From Sphingobium sp. Z007 (GTDB taxonomy: Bacteria > Pseudomonadota > Alphaproteobacteria > Sphingomonadales > Sphingomonadaceae), in NCBI RefSeq assembly GCF_900013425.1, contig NZ_FBXK01000002.1:62001-126000 (forward strand): a stretch of DNA of 64,000 nucleotides, given 5' to 3'. Shown here in pieces: positions 1-11,470 of the stretch (its first letter is position 1; the number at the start of each line of letters is the position of its first letter). The notes under the pieces are model-generated. The model saw only the letters and a list, made by a program, of their open reading frames with translations. It made no database searches and was not told the DNA's origin. The translations under genes and the position numbers were made by a program.

Positions 1-237
1 ATCTCGCGTCGCGGCGACGCAAAGTTACGCACCTTGTTGTACGAGGCGGCTTCGGTCATTTTGAACAGGTCGACGGAGACGAACACCTTGCGCACCTGGG
101 CTCTGGCGCTGAAGGAACGGCTCGGTTTCAAACGAGCCGCCGTCGCCCTCGCGCGCAAACTGGCAGTCATCATGCATGCGATGTTGACGTCGGGCGAGCT
201 GTTTGATCCCAATGCTGGAGCCGCCGTGCCTACTTGA
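1..237 (+). CDS. IS110 family transposase, C-terminal part (cut by window edge)
   Basis: The last 78 codons of an IS110-family transposase, in frame from base 1 and ending at the stop 235-237. The residues match the C-terminus of the complete copy at 17755-18786, covering the end of the Transposase_20 domain that includes the HISRRGDAKLRTLLYEAA stretch. The window starts inside the gene, so whether the rest lies upstream cannot be judged. Confidence 0.85.
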   Translation: MSRRGDAKLRTLLYEAASVILNRSTETNTLRTWALALKERLGFKRAAVALARKLAVIMHAMLTSGELFDPNAGAAVPT

Positions 238-283
238 TCTACATCGGCACACCTTCACCAGCACATCTAACGTTTCACTGATA

Positions 284-372
284 GCGTCCTTTGAGGACGC
301 GCCGAGCCGTCCCTGCCGGGACGCGGCTGAGATCATTCCGCGAAGCGGGAAGCAACTGCCCTCGTGAGCAGA
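284..372 (+). ncRNA. Structured IS110 tail, candidate bridge RNA (copy A)
   Basis: Immediately downstream of the transposase stop there are four consecutive stem-loops: 284-300 (GCGTCC/GGACGC), 306-328 (GCCGTCCC/GGGACGCGGC), 335-352 (TTCCGC/GCGGGAA) and 357-372 (CTGC/GCAG). IS110-family elements encode a bridge RNA in one non-coding end that specifies target and donor DNA. This location and fold fit such an RNA, but the guide loops have not been matched to a target, so this is an inference. An identical copy lies at 17620-17708. Confidence 0.4.
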
Positions 373-648
373 TTGCGTCACGAACATAGGAAGATCTTGC
401 CTACGGAACACATCCTGCGGCGATCAACTTGCGTCGACCGCGTAGACGACCCTGTACCCGGCATACGCATGGCTTCAGTTATAAACGATTTGATTTGGCT
501 GGCTTGACAGAGGGGCGATTAGACGACCCGCTGCGCGGGAGTGGCACCCAGATTTGACGGTGCGCTGATCATACCGATGATGCGCCTGGCTTGAGCGAAC
601 GGCAGCACAGGCAGACCCTATCGACCCCTTCAACTGAGGAGTCGAACG

Positions 649-805
649 ATGAACACTTCCACTGTGATGATGCCTGTCCGGTCGCTGCGCGAGCGTATGG
701 CCGAGGACATGGACCTGCGTCGGTTATCCCGTGCCACGCAGCGCAACTATTTGCGGGATGTGGCGCGCTTTGCCACTTGGCTGGGCCGTCCTCCTGATAC
801 CGCAA
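649..805 (+). pseudogene. Tyrosine recombinase, N-terminal fragment
   Basis: The first about 50 codons of a phage-type integrase (RSLRERMAEDMDLRRLS, then YLRDVARFATWLGRPPDTA). They align with residues 12-52 of the complete integrase at 16436-17353, which shares LGRPPDTA. All catalytic residues (R, HxxR, Y) are missing because the reading frame runs into unrelated, oppositely oriented coding sequence near 805. A ribosome site (GAGGAGTC) precedes the ATG at 649. The fragment is the head of an IS91-associated integrase left behind by a rearrangement. Confidence 0.75.
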
Positions 806-1237
806 GCGGCGAAGACACGCGGCGACGCGCCAGGCTGCCGCGCGGAACACGCTCGTCGACCGCAATCCACCACGTAACGCTGATCGTCGACATCGAATTC
901 GACGCACACCGAGGACAACCACCGGCGCACATCGTCCTGCAGGCCCTTGGGCGTGCCTCGCAGCGCCCAAAGCAGGATCTCCAACACCGTCGATTTGCCA
1001 CGGAGGTTACGTTCGCTCGTTACTGCCCAGACGCCGGCGGCCAGGTCCGACCAGTCGAAGTCGATCGGCCCCTGCGCGGTTCCGCGTTTCTCTCCCTTGA
1101 AGGCAATGCGCCGCACTGTCAGCTTTCGCGCGCAGAGGCCGGTCCGCCGTGATCCCTCGCTTGCGCAGCGCGAGCTCCGCCTCCGTAGGCCGCACCCCGG
1201 CTTTCGCCGCGACTGTTTCCAGCCAACCACCGCTCAT
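806..1237 (-). pseudogene. SMC/Rad50-like ATPase, N-terminal fragment with frameshift
   Basis: Read on the minus strand from the ATG at 1237, the protein starts MSGGWLETVAAKAGVRP and runs to about 1140, where one base is gained or lost. It continues in another frame as ARKLTVRRIAFKGEKRG and then a P-loop segment SERNLRGKSTVLEI (Walker A, NLRGKST). The frame stays protein-like until about 806, where it meets the integrase fragment. The start overlaps the stop of the upstream gene (1234) by 4 bp, so the two formed an operon. The C-terminal lobe, signature motif and Walker B are lost. The gene is dead in its present form; the exact family is not certain. Confidence 0.6.
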
Positions 1238-1839
1238 TCAACGAGCCCTTCCATGATTGTCGCGAGACGGGCCAGCACCCGATCGGTGACCGGCTGGATC
1301 ACATGGCTAAGTTCCGTTCCCGCATATTCGGCCTGTAGATACTGTCGGTCCTTCAGCGCCTTGCCGCCCTGTGCACCCGCCACCCGAGCCACGATACAGG
1401 CACGATCGCGATACCAGCTAAGTTCGGGTGCTGCAGCGGCGATCCGCCCCAGCGCGTCTTCGCCTGCAGCAGTCAACAGATAGAGATGCTCGCGGATCTT
1501 GCCGCCGGGAACACCGTCGCGCTTGATCCGAATGAGGTCTGCTGCCCGCAGGATCGCCAGCGCATTGTCGAGCGGTTCGAACGCCCCGAACAGATAGCGC
1601 ACCATCGGTAAGCGCCGGAGATCAGGTTCGCGATCATAGAATATGCGCTGTGCGATCGTAAGCAGATCGCGTTCGCCGGACGTCTCAAACTCCGTTAGGA
1701 GTTCGTTGGCGAGATAGTCGGGATTGCGCATCCAGAAATCGAGCGCCTGCAGGCGCGACTGGGAGTGCAGGACGCAAACAACATCGCGTCCCCAGTATCT
1801 GGCTGCTGCGCGACAATCAGGATGAGAGAGCAGCGTCAA
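1234..1839 (-). CDS. Hypothetical protein, partner of the ATPase remnant
   Basis: A protein of about 200 residues with no membrane segment or signal peptide and an aromatic, helical N-terminal part (LQALDFWMRNPDYLANELL). It is followed by a winged-helix-like stretch (RAADLIRIKRDGVPGGKIREHLYLLTAAGE, split here only by eye). The only start giving the full frame is a TTG at 1839, which lies inside the terminal repeats of the IS21 element. The native 5' end may therefore be lost; LQALDF near residue 31 looks like the natural start region. The 4-bp overlap with an SMC-like ATPase suggests a middle component of an ABC-three-component type defence operon, which is inference. No homologue is recognised with certainty. 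Confidence 0.5.
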   Translation of the reverse strand: MTLLSHPDCRAAARYWGRDVVCVLHSQSRLQALDFWMRNPDYLANELLTEFETSGERDLLTIAQRIFYDREPDLRRLPMVRYLFGAFEPLDNALAILRAADLIRIKRDGVPGGKIREHLYLLTAAGEDALGRIAAAAPELSWYRDRACIVARVAGAQGGKALKDRQYLQAEYAGTELSHVIQPVTDRVLARLATIMEGLVE

Positions 1840-1882
1840 TCAAGATGAGAATCGCCACCTGCTGATGCGGCGTAGGGCGTAG

Positions 1883-4335
<2,453 letters not shown>

Positions 4336-4404
4336 CGCTTGCCAGCGTCAATCAAAGCAGGCACCACTTGAAAACCGCGACGATCAGTTCTCATCCTGAT
4401 TGAC

Positions 4405-5099
4405 GGAAACTTCTCATCCAGATCGCCGCGCCATAATCTGGCATTATTTGTGTCTCCCGCTGCCTGAATGCAGGAGAGCAAGCGAATGGCTGTTTGTCTT
4501 TCGCTGGCAACAGCTATTTCTGTCACTTAAAATCACCCTGCTGTCGATCTTCGTCAACTTGCCCCGCCGGGAAGATCACCCTCTTCTTCTCTACCCGATT
4601 GTCCCGCAAAGACTAGCCGAACCCGCAATGTTCGACGCGAGTTTTATACTGAAATTTGAGTTAGGAGCGCGAAATATCGTCCGCCTGGTTCAAATTTGAG
4701 CTCGTTCCTTTCTTGAGCGTTCCGATGGTGTTCTATGTACAGCAGCCCATCGGCAACACCAATCGCTTCCCCCCGAGCGCCTGCACACTAAGCGGCTTCG
4801 AGTTCGAATCCATCATGCAGTGCGGCTTGCCACTGCCAGAGCATGCATATCGACGACACCGGACGAAGGCCATGCTGTCTGCGGCACATGAGCAGATAGG
4901 CGAAGTTTGAAGGCGAACGAGGGCCACGAGTGATCGGAAAGCGGTCGTCATATCATCTGCGGCAGGCATCATTGACGCTGAACCGAAGGGCATCTCCGTC
5001 GGCGCGCTAACGACCGCTATCCCCGATTGGCTTCCCGCAAGCTGTTAGCCTTCAAACGGCCAGCCTTGCCAGTTTTCCTTCTCGGTGCGGTCGGGGATG
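4405..5099. other. Intergenic region without recognisable gene
   Basis: About 700 bp between the IS21 right end and the helicase gene. Only short open frames are present (for example 4713-4910 plus), without convincing ribosome sites or recognisable protein pattern, and AT content is higher than in neighbouring genes. It may contain decayed remains of the cluster interrupted by the IS21 insertion. I see no tRNA, array or clear terminator. Confidence 0.5.
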
Positions 5100-8000
5100 C
5101 TATCGGCGCGCGGGTCGGAATAGCCGGGTTACCGTCACGTTCCGACCTATGGTCTGCAGCTCGAAATCGCTCCCGAAGCGGCGCGCACCATCCGGTCCTC
5201 CTCGCGAAACCGCAAGTTCGAAGCCCGCCGGATCGAGCCAGTGCGTCACGTCCCCCTGCGTAGCCGGCACCACGGCATAGCGTTGCCGGCGGCCGTCGGT
5301 TCCGGTGAGCTGCGCGTCGAAATGGTCCGGGGGATCGGCCGCGGCCTCGCGTAGGGGTAGGCTCTGCCGCCAGCGCTGAAGCAACTGCGGGTCAATCCTG
5401 TCCTCCGCCTGTGGATCATCGAGCTCGGCCAGCAGCCACGCATCGAATTCGCCGCGGCGCTCGGTTGCTGCATCACGTGTCCGCGCCAGACCCTGCGACA
5501 AGCAGAACGCGACCAGTGGATCATGCGTGCCCCAACGCAGCAGCTCTCGCGCCCAGAATCCGATCCACGGCAGGCCGGTCGTTTCCTTCCATTCGGCGAG
5601 CGTCGGCGTCGAGGACTTGTCCGGCGCGCCTTCTGACCACGCCCGGGCAACGACCGCGCCGAGCGCAACTCCGAGACGAAACTCGAGATTGTCCGCTACG
5701 AAACGCTGCCAGGCTCGCAGATGCTCCGCGTCGGGGCCATTGGCGCCCGGCTCTTTCATCCACCATCCCAGCACGTCATTCCACTGGTCGAGTAGCGCTT
5801 GGTCACCGACGGTAGCGCGGACCCGGAAGCCAAACCCCCTGTCACCTTCGAGAAGGTTGCCGATCGCCTCAAAGATATCGATCCGTGCTTCCGCTTCGAG
5901 GGCGCCATAGTCCGTGGCTGCGGCAAGAAGCGCACGGATCTGGCCGGCGATGGCCTCGAACCGCCTCCCGATCACCGGCGGAAAGCCATATTGATAGAGC
6001 CGCTGCCGCTCGCCGGTATCAGGATACAGATGCTCCACGATGCCGCGGCCGCGCTGAACGAACGCGGCCTCTAGCCAGTCCTCCTGCGCCCGCGCCACGG
6101 CTGTGAACGTCCGTCCCCACAAGTCTTTTAGCTCCGCCTCCGCCCGCGCCGGGCTCATCGGGGCATCGCCCATCTGCTCGCTCTCGGCGAGCGCAGTAAG
6201 CAGCACGGTATCGAGTTCGTCCATGGCATCGGCGATCCGCGCGAGCGGGCCGGTGGCCCCGGTGCCGGCCTCTCCGCTGACATCGCCAGGCGCGGTACGC
6301 TCGAGCCAGTTCATGAATGCGTCGGGTGCGATCCCCAGCACGTCGCGCGCCTTTTCCCAAATGCGCTGGAGCAGGAGGGCAAGCGGACTTTCCACAGCGT
6401 CGCGCTCCTGTTCTTCGGCGAGGAGCTGGCGGGTGAGCTCCTCATATTCGCCCGTCCACTCGCGCAGCTGCCGCTCCTGAGCCGCCTTGGGACCGGCCGC
6501 CGTGGTCGAGATTCGCAAGGGCAGGGCGACGAGCGTCATTCCCTCAATGCCACGGGCCGCTCCCGGTCGGCCCGCGCGCCCGGCGAGGTTACGGAATTCT
6601 GCCGTCGTGAATGGGATGACGACCGGCTCCTCTTCGACTGGATCCCAGGACCGCCGCTTGAGCGATGTCAGGAAGATGAGATCGAAGGGCAAGTTGACGC
6701 CTTCCGTGAGCGTTGCGGTCGCCACGGTGATCGGGCAGATTTTTCGATCGATCATTTCCACCATGAGCCGACGAAGCCGTTGCGGCATTTGCCCGTGGTT
6801 CGTCGCGATCCCGCGGTCCAGGAGGAAAAGTTCGAACGATTCCCCCCCGCAATAGTCGAGGCAGGCTGCTCTCGCCTCGTCGAACCGTTCGCGCAGGAAG
6901 CCGTCGGGCGGTTCGAAGGCGACTATCTCGCGCCATCGCGCCAATTCGAGCGCATCACGGAACCAACGCATTGTCTGCTCCGGTTCTTGCGCGACGGAGA
7001 TGAGAATTCGCTGGTCCTCGCGCGCCAGGTGGAGCGCGGTCCAAAGAACCGTCAGACTGTTGAACCGGTTGAGGCTGTTGCGCCAGAGCGAGGGCAACAA
7101 AGGCATCGCGGCGAAGCGTAGCGGCAGATAGACCGGATCCTCGCGACCCTTGAGGTAGAGGGGCTTGCCGTTCATGAGATCAAGCAGGATCTGGCCCGGT
7201 TGCCCCGGCGATGTCTCGAGAACGCCGATGATTTGCCGGGTGCTGCGATAGCGTACCCCAACCGCCTGCGCTTCTGCGCGCCCCTCGATCCAGCGCGCCA
7301 CCGGCGCGGACGCACCGCCCGCGACGGCCGTGAGTGCGATACGGGTGATTTCGGGTCGCCTCGCCAGTATGCGCGACACGAGGCTCTCTAGCCGGAGAGC
7401 GCGGTTGCTGTGATCGGAGAAGCTGACCGCCGTCGCCTCTCCCGTTTCCGGCACGACCTGATGCGCTTCGTCGATTATGACCAGGGTGAGACGGGCCAGC
7501 AGAAGCTGGCCCAGATAGCGTAACAGCGCGTCCGCCTTCTCGACGGTGACGATGAGCACCACCGCCTCGGTGCTGGTCAGCCAGACATCGGTAATGCCCC
7601 AGTCAGCGCCGCCATAGAGGCCGGTCACGATTACATCGCCCTTGAGCTCAGAACTCAGCTTCGTCTCCACCTCGCCGGCCAGCGCCCGGGAAGGAACGAT
7701 ATAAAGTGCAAGCGGGCCAAGTCCGTCAGGATGGCCGCGTAGCAGCAGCTCCTTGATCAGGGCGAGGTTGGCAACAAGCGTCTTTCCCGAGCCGGTGGGC
7801 GTGCACAGCGCGAAGCTCGACGTTTCCAAGAGCCGGTCGATGCCGTGAAGCTGCGAGGTCCACAATATTCCCCGACCGCGGCTGAACTGATCACGGCCAT
7901 AGCGCAACAGGCGCCCGGTCTTCTCGGGTCGCAGCGCGCCAAGGCGCATAAGCGACCGATAGATCGACGTGCTGACATAGCGATCCGCAACCTGTCGCAT

Positions 8001-8738
8001 GAGGGTGATGACGAGCGCCGCATCAGGACTGAACATCCGGCTGGACAGCCCATCGAGCGCGTGGAGTTTAGCCATCGCAATACCAAGTCGCGCATCATCG
8101 CCGCGTCTCAGGCTGTCGGCCACAAGGCCAAGGCAGCGCACCAGTTCCACCGATGCGGCCCAAGCCATTCCCGGCCCCTCCTCGTCTTCGTCGGCGCGTA
8201 GCGCTGCCAATATCGCCGCCTCGGCGTTTGCGACGGTCAGCTGGGGATGCGCAGCCCAGAACCTGCTGGCGCACCTGACGACCCCGTCGAGATCGGCGCG
8301 CAGGAACGTCGCGTAGAGGCTGACGCCGTCATGGTCGATCTCGACCTGCTCGAGCAGGCCTGCCGCCATCGCAGGAAGCCCGCCCAACTGATAGGCGGCT
8401 GCCGCCAGCAGTTCGATCGGAACAACTTGCCGGATGCGGTCGTCTGCGCGCGCCAGCCATTCGAGGATTTCCCCGGTCCGACGGTAACAGTCGATACCGC
8501 GGGGCGAGTCCACCCCCTCGATCGATGCAAAGATATGTGCGGCATGGAGCAGCCGCCTCGCATCTTCGAGCTGTCCGGCGGATTCTCGATCCGCCCAAGC
8601 AATCGGGGGCACCTGCCAAGTCATCTGCAGGCAGCGGACATAGGCACGTGCCTGCGGCCGCGTCAGGGCGTTCTCGATGCCCAGCGCCTGGCGGATTTGT
8701 TCGGCGAGCGCCAGACGCTCTTGGTCGCGCGCTGCCAT
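5100..8738 (-). CDS. hamB: Hachiman-type defence helicase HamB
   Basis: A 1212-residue superfamily 2 helicase. Motif I is CTPTGSGKT (about 312-320) and motif II is VIIDEAHQ (DEAH, about 422-429). The motif V region is TLTEGVNLPFD and motif VI is FRNLAGRAGRPG (about 713-724). About 280 residues precede the helicase core and about 480 follow it, a size expected for HamB. The start ATG shares one base with the stop of the upstream gene (TGATG), so translation is coupled. In the known Hachiman system HamB monitors DNA and holds the HamA nuclease until phage damage triggers it. Assignment rests on this pairing with a HamA-like protein. AbpB of the AbpAB system is a close alternative name. Confidence 0.85.
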   Translation of the reverse strand: MAARDQERLALAEQIRQALGIENALTRPQARAYVRCLQMTWQVPPIAWADRESAGQLEDARRLLHAAHIFASIEGVDSPRGIDCYRRTGEILEWLARADDRIRQVVPIELLAAAAYQLGGLPAMAAGLLEQVEIDHDGVSLYATFLRADLDGVVRCASRFWAAHPQLTVANAEAAILAALRADEDEEGPGMAWAASVELVRCLGLVADSLRRGDDARLGIAMAKLHALDGLSSRMFSPDAALVITLMRQVADRYVSTSIYRSLMRLGALRPEKTGRLLRYGRDQFSRGRGILWTSQLHGIDRLLETSSFALCTPTGSGKTLVANLALIKELLLRGHPDGLGPLALYIVPSRALAGEVETKLSSELKGDVIVTGLYGGADWGITDVWLTSTEAVVLIVTVEKADALLRYLGQLLLARLTLVIIDEAHQVVPETGEATAVSFSDHSNRALRLESLVSRILARRPEITRIALTAVAGGASAPVARWIEGRAEAQAVGVRYRSTRQIIGVLETSPGQPGQILLDLMNGKPLYLKGREDPVYLPLRFAAMPLLPSLWRNSLNRFNSLTVLWTALHLAREDQRILISVAQEPEQTMRWFRDALELARWREIVAFEPPDGFLRERFDEARAACLDYCGGESFELFLLDRGIATNHGQMPQRLRRLMVEMIDRKICPITVATATLTEGVNLPFDLIFLTSLKRRSWDPVEEEPVVIPFTTAEFRNLAGRAGRPGAARGIEGMTLVALPLRISTTAAGPKAAQERQLREWTGEYEELTRQLLAEEQERDAVESPLALLLQRIWEKARDVLGIAPDAFMNWLERTAPGDVSGEAGTGATGPLARIADAMDELDTVLLTALAESEQMGDAPMSPARAEAELKDLWGRTFTAVARAQEDWLEAAFVQRGRGIVEHLYPDTGERQRLYQYGFPPVIGRRFEAIAGQIRALLAAATDYGALEAEARIDIFEAIGNLLEGDRGFGFRVRATVGDQALLDQWNDVLGWWMKEPGANGPDAEHLRAWQRFVADNLEFRLGVALGAVVARAWSEGAPDKSSTPTLAEWKETTGLPWIGFWARELLRWGTHDPLVAFCLSQGLARTRDAATERRGEFDAWLLAELDDPQAEDRIDPQLLQRWRQSLPLREAAADPPDHFDAQLTGTDGRRQRYAVVPATQGDVTHWLDPAGFELAVSRGGPDGARRFGSDFELQTIGRNVTVTRLFRPARR

Positions 8739-9697
8739 CAGCCGGCGTTCCAGAGCGAGGCGTAAAGCGCGTCGATCAGTACGTCGCCCCCCTCAAGGAC
8801 AACCTCCACCACTTGGAGATCGCGGCCGGCCTCATATTCAGCGGGCGTTTCTTCCCACGGGACCAGAACATCGGACTTTTCGCGCCGTGCCGAGCCATTG
8901 CCGCAAATGATCACAAGATCGGTGCGTTCCGGTTGGGCCCCGAGCCCCAGGACGGCGCGATCAATCGACAGAATCGTGTTGGCGTGAGCATCAGGGTCGC
9001 GTTGCTCGAGCAGGAACTGCAACTGCCTAAGCCCATGCGGAATAAACGTGTCTCGGTTGAGTTCGCGCCAGATGCCCTTGCCGTCATGTTCGAGTTCGCC
9101 GGTCGCTTCGTTACGTACTTTGGGTCCATGGAGCAGGGTCGCGACCGCTCCCGGCGTCAGCGTCTTGCGCCATTTCGCCTCGCCGGCGATCACCCGGACC
9201 ACCTCACGGTTGTCGCCCACGGAAATCGCCACGAAGTCGGTGCCGTGGCGGCCATATATCTCGCGGACGCGTTCAGGGTCGTAGCGCAGTGCCCAGAGAT
9301 ACTTTTCAACGTCGTCATGCTCACGGAACAGGAAGATCGGCACCTGCCAGACGTGGCCACCAACAAATTCTTCCTGATATGCCTCGGTTACGAGGCCTGC
9401 CATCACCTCGCCGAACAAGCCCCTCAGCGCCTTGGTCGGCAGGCAATTCGGATAGGCGACGACCGGCGCTGCGGCCCCATCGGGGTGTAGGCTGATCCCG
9501 ATCTTACGATGGAAATGCTCACGCGCATCACGATGGGCAGATTCAAAATAGGGTTTGAGCGCCGCGAGCAACGCCGGCTCGCTAGGGGTCTGCTGTTCCA
9601 GCAGCAGGTGCCCAAAATTGTCGTCCTCGACGCTGCCATAAGCCTTGAGCCATCTGGCAAGGGCTTCTTTTGGCGGAGGGCAGTCGTGCATAGTCAT
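8738..9697 (-). CDS. hamA: Hachiman-type effector nuclease HamA (DUF1837)
   Basis: A 319-residue cytosolic protein with the DUF1837 pattern. A central strand VAISVGDNREVVRVIAGEAKWRK (only part needed: GEAKWRK at about 171-177) supplies the E-x-K arm of a PD-(D/E)xK-like nuclease site, preceded by a conserved acidic region. It is followed directly by the helicase gene with a TGATG stop-start overlap, the conserved hamA-hamB arrangement. The expected role is a nuclease that degrades DNA when released by HamB, giving abortive protection. The length is slightly above average but no frame damage is seen. Confidence 0.82.
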   Translation of the reverse strand: MTMHDCPPPKEALARWLKAYGSVEDDNFGHLLLEQQTPSEPALLAALKPYFESAHRDAREHFHRKIGISLHPDGAAAPVVAYPNCLPTKALRGLFGEVMAGLVTEAYQEEFVGGHVWQVPIFLFREHDDVEKYLWALRYDPERVREIYGRHGTDFVAISVGDNREVVRVIAGEAKWRKTLTPGAVATLLHGPKVRNEATGELEHDGKGIWRELNRDTFIPHGLRQLQFLLEQRDPDAHANTILSIDRAVLGLGAQPERTDLVIICGNGSARREKSDVLVPWEETPAEYEAGRDLQVVEVVLEGGDVLIDALYASLWNAG

Positions 9698-9946
9698 TCT
9701 AGCCTTTCGCGCAGAGCCAGCTAAATTAAAGAAGCTATGCCAGGCAAGTTGATCAGCACAGATATTTTTGCGCCGCGCCGGGGGTTGGTGCGATGTCTTC
9801 TCTTACCTGATGAGTCGGGAGCTGAAGCCATCCAAACGGCAGCTTTCCAACTTTCGCCCCTTAGAACTGGTCAGTTGTCTTTCGGCCAATAGCCGAGGTT
9901 CGGCCAGAAGCCTATAGAATCGGGATCAGTTCCTGCCCGCCGATTC

Positions 9947-11200
9947 TCAGCCATCCGCCATCTTCGACACCTGCTCGAGCGACAAGCCCGTGACCCCAAA
10001 ATTCTCGGTCAGCTCTTCCATGAAGGCGTGCACGGCATCGAGGATGCCGGACCGGCCTTCATCGCCGAGCATGTATTCGTGCATCGCGTAGTCGTTGAGG
10101 CCAAGATTAGGCCTCGAGCCTGGGCTGGGTCGTGACATCCACCATTCCACCCCCCGTAGCCCGCAGCCGCCCAAGATTAGGCGAAACGGACCCGCGCCGC
10201 CCGCCGCGCGCGAAGAAAGAACCGCTCTTTCCAACCAGCGCACGAGATCCTTGATCGCCTCCTCATAAGCGAGGTGAGGATATTCACCACGTTTGTAGAA
10301 GCTCCAGGCCGAAATGGCCCAGATTTCGCCATTGTCCTTGTACCAGCGTGCCACGGACTGGGTTGTCCGTCCCTCGCCGATGCTTTCGAAGACCACATAG
10401 CCGTTTCCAGACCTTCCATAGGTCAGATTTCCGCCAGTCCCGATAGGATAAAGCGCTTCCCGGCCCCCGGGAAACAGGCTGTTAGGAATCTTGCGCGCTA
10501 CCGCCTGGGTCGCCGGCAACAGCCGCACAAAAATGCGCGGGGCGTCAGCGATGAGGAGGTCGACCTGCCCCAGATGCGGGCACGCGACCGGCAGAGGATT
10601 GTACGCTTCCTCCCAAATGCTGGGATCATGGGGGAGGGGAAGATGCCATTCCGGTGGTGGCGCGCCCGGTTCGACCTCGAGGTTCGTCAGCATCGCCGTG
10701 AGATACTCGCGGAAAAGCTTCTGTAGTTTCTTGCGCTCCTTTACCAAGGTCTCATCGGTCGCACCCTCTGGCAACTCGAAGTGGATCGAGCCCGACATAT
10801 GCCGTAGGTCGAACGGAAGATCTTCGTGACGCGTCGGGCCTATCGCCTTGTTGAACACGGGAATGACCCGCTGCCGGCCGAGTGCTCTGCGGGCATAGCC
10901 CAGCTCGAGCATGACATTGGGATTAGCGATGCATTTGCGGTCATCTCCCTTGCCGATCACATCGACGGTCGAAATGTCGCCGACGAAGATCGAAGCCAGA
11001 TCGATCTTCTCCAGTATCTTCTCTGCGATGAGTTCCATGCCGAGGACGCCCTTCGCGCCCTGGTCGACCTCGAAGCGCTCCGCTTCCTGAAGCTCGGCCG
11101 CCAGTTCCTTGACCGCGCCTTTCAAGGCGTCATGGATCACGCTCCGGGTTTCGCGTTGGGGCGCGTCACTCTGCCAGGACCAGAAGATGGTGCGCGCCAT
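9947..11200 (-). CDS. TIR-like domain protein with uncharacterised C-terminal domain
   Basis: 417 residues. The N-terminal about 150 residues form a TIR-like fold: the opening strand TIFWSWQSDAPQ is typical of the bacterial SWQSD-type TIR families. The later CIANPNVMLELGYA carries the glutamate expected for NAD-cleaving TIR enzymes (E of MLELG, about residue 98). Residues about 170-417 (from LPLPHDPSIWEEAYN on) are a separate, non-repetitive domain I do not recognise, possibly the sensor. It lies upstream of hamA on the same strand and is divergent from another TIR gene at 11468. A role as an NAD-depleting defence effector is inferred from family and context. Confidence 0.75.
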   Translation of the reverse strand: MARTIFWSWQSDAPQRETRSVIHDALKGAVKELAAELQEAERFEVDQGAKGVLGMELIAEKILEKIDLASIFVGDISTVDVIGKGDDRKCIANPNVMLELGYARRALGRQRVIPVFNKAIGPTRHEDLPFDLRHMSGSIHFELPEGATDETLVKERKKLQKLFREYLTAMLTNLEVEPGAPPPEWHLPLPHDPSIWEEAYNPLPVACPHLGQVDLLIADAPRIFVRLLPATQAVARKIPNSLFPGGREALYPIGTGGNLTYGRSGNGYVVFESIGEGRTTQSVARWYKDNGEIWAISAWSFYKRGEYPHLAYEEAIKDLVRWLERAVLSSRAAGGAGPFRLILGGCGLRGVEWWMSRPSPGSRPNLGLNDYAMHEYMLGDEGRSGILDAVHAFMEELTENFGVTGLSLEQVSKMADG

Positions 11201-11455
11201 AGACGATCTTACCTTCGCTCATAAAAGGGGGAGGACGATACGGAACCGTTCCTGTCTTACCTCCAAGCGGCGCAGCTCGCCAGAGAGATGCAGCGCGCCA
11301 ATCGGCAGCGCGACTGGCGTGAGCCATGGATAATATGGCACTGACGAGGATCATCTTGAGCGGCAGTTTCTCAGCCCCTTGCTCTTTGATTGGGCGAGTA
11401 TAAACGCTGTATAGCACTCGGGACGGCTCGCGCGTTGGTGGATCCGCTATTTCTC

Positions 11456-11470
11456 AAGGAGGCTTTTTTG
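11456..11470 (+). promoter_or_regulatory. Ribosome binding site deciding a TTG start
   Basis: AAGGAGG at 11456-11462 is followed after 5 bases by TTG at 11468, in frame with the TIR-like gene. It is one of the strongest Shine-Dalgarno matches in the window and argues against the longer frame. Confidence 0.7.

Larger units (their letters stand above)
1..540. repeat. 540-bp inverted repeat, copy A
   Basis: This segment is the reverse complement of 17452-17991 (position x pairs with 17992-x). Identity is complete wherever I compared it, including a 129-codon antisense stretch translated identically from both copies. It holds the 3' end of an IS110-type transposase gene, a hairpin-rich non-coding tail, and about 130 bp ending at a GC hairpin near 530-540. 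Beyond 540 the two copies diverge abruptly, each running into a different tyrosine-recombinase gene start. Confidence 0.93.

Noticed and set aside
4713..4910. A 65-codon plus frame in the gap after IS21
   Set aside because: No ribosome site, no recognisable pattern and low-complexity composition; not enough to call a gene.
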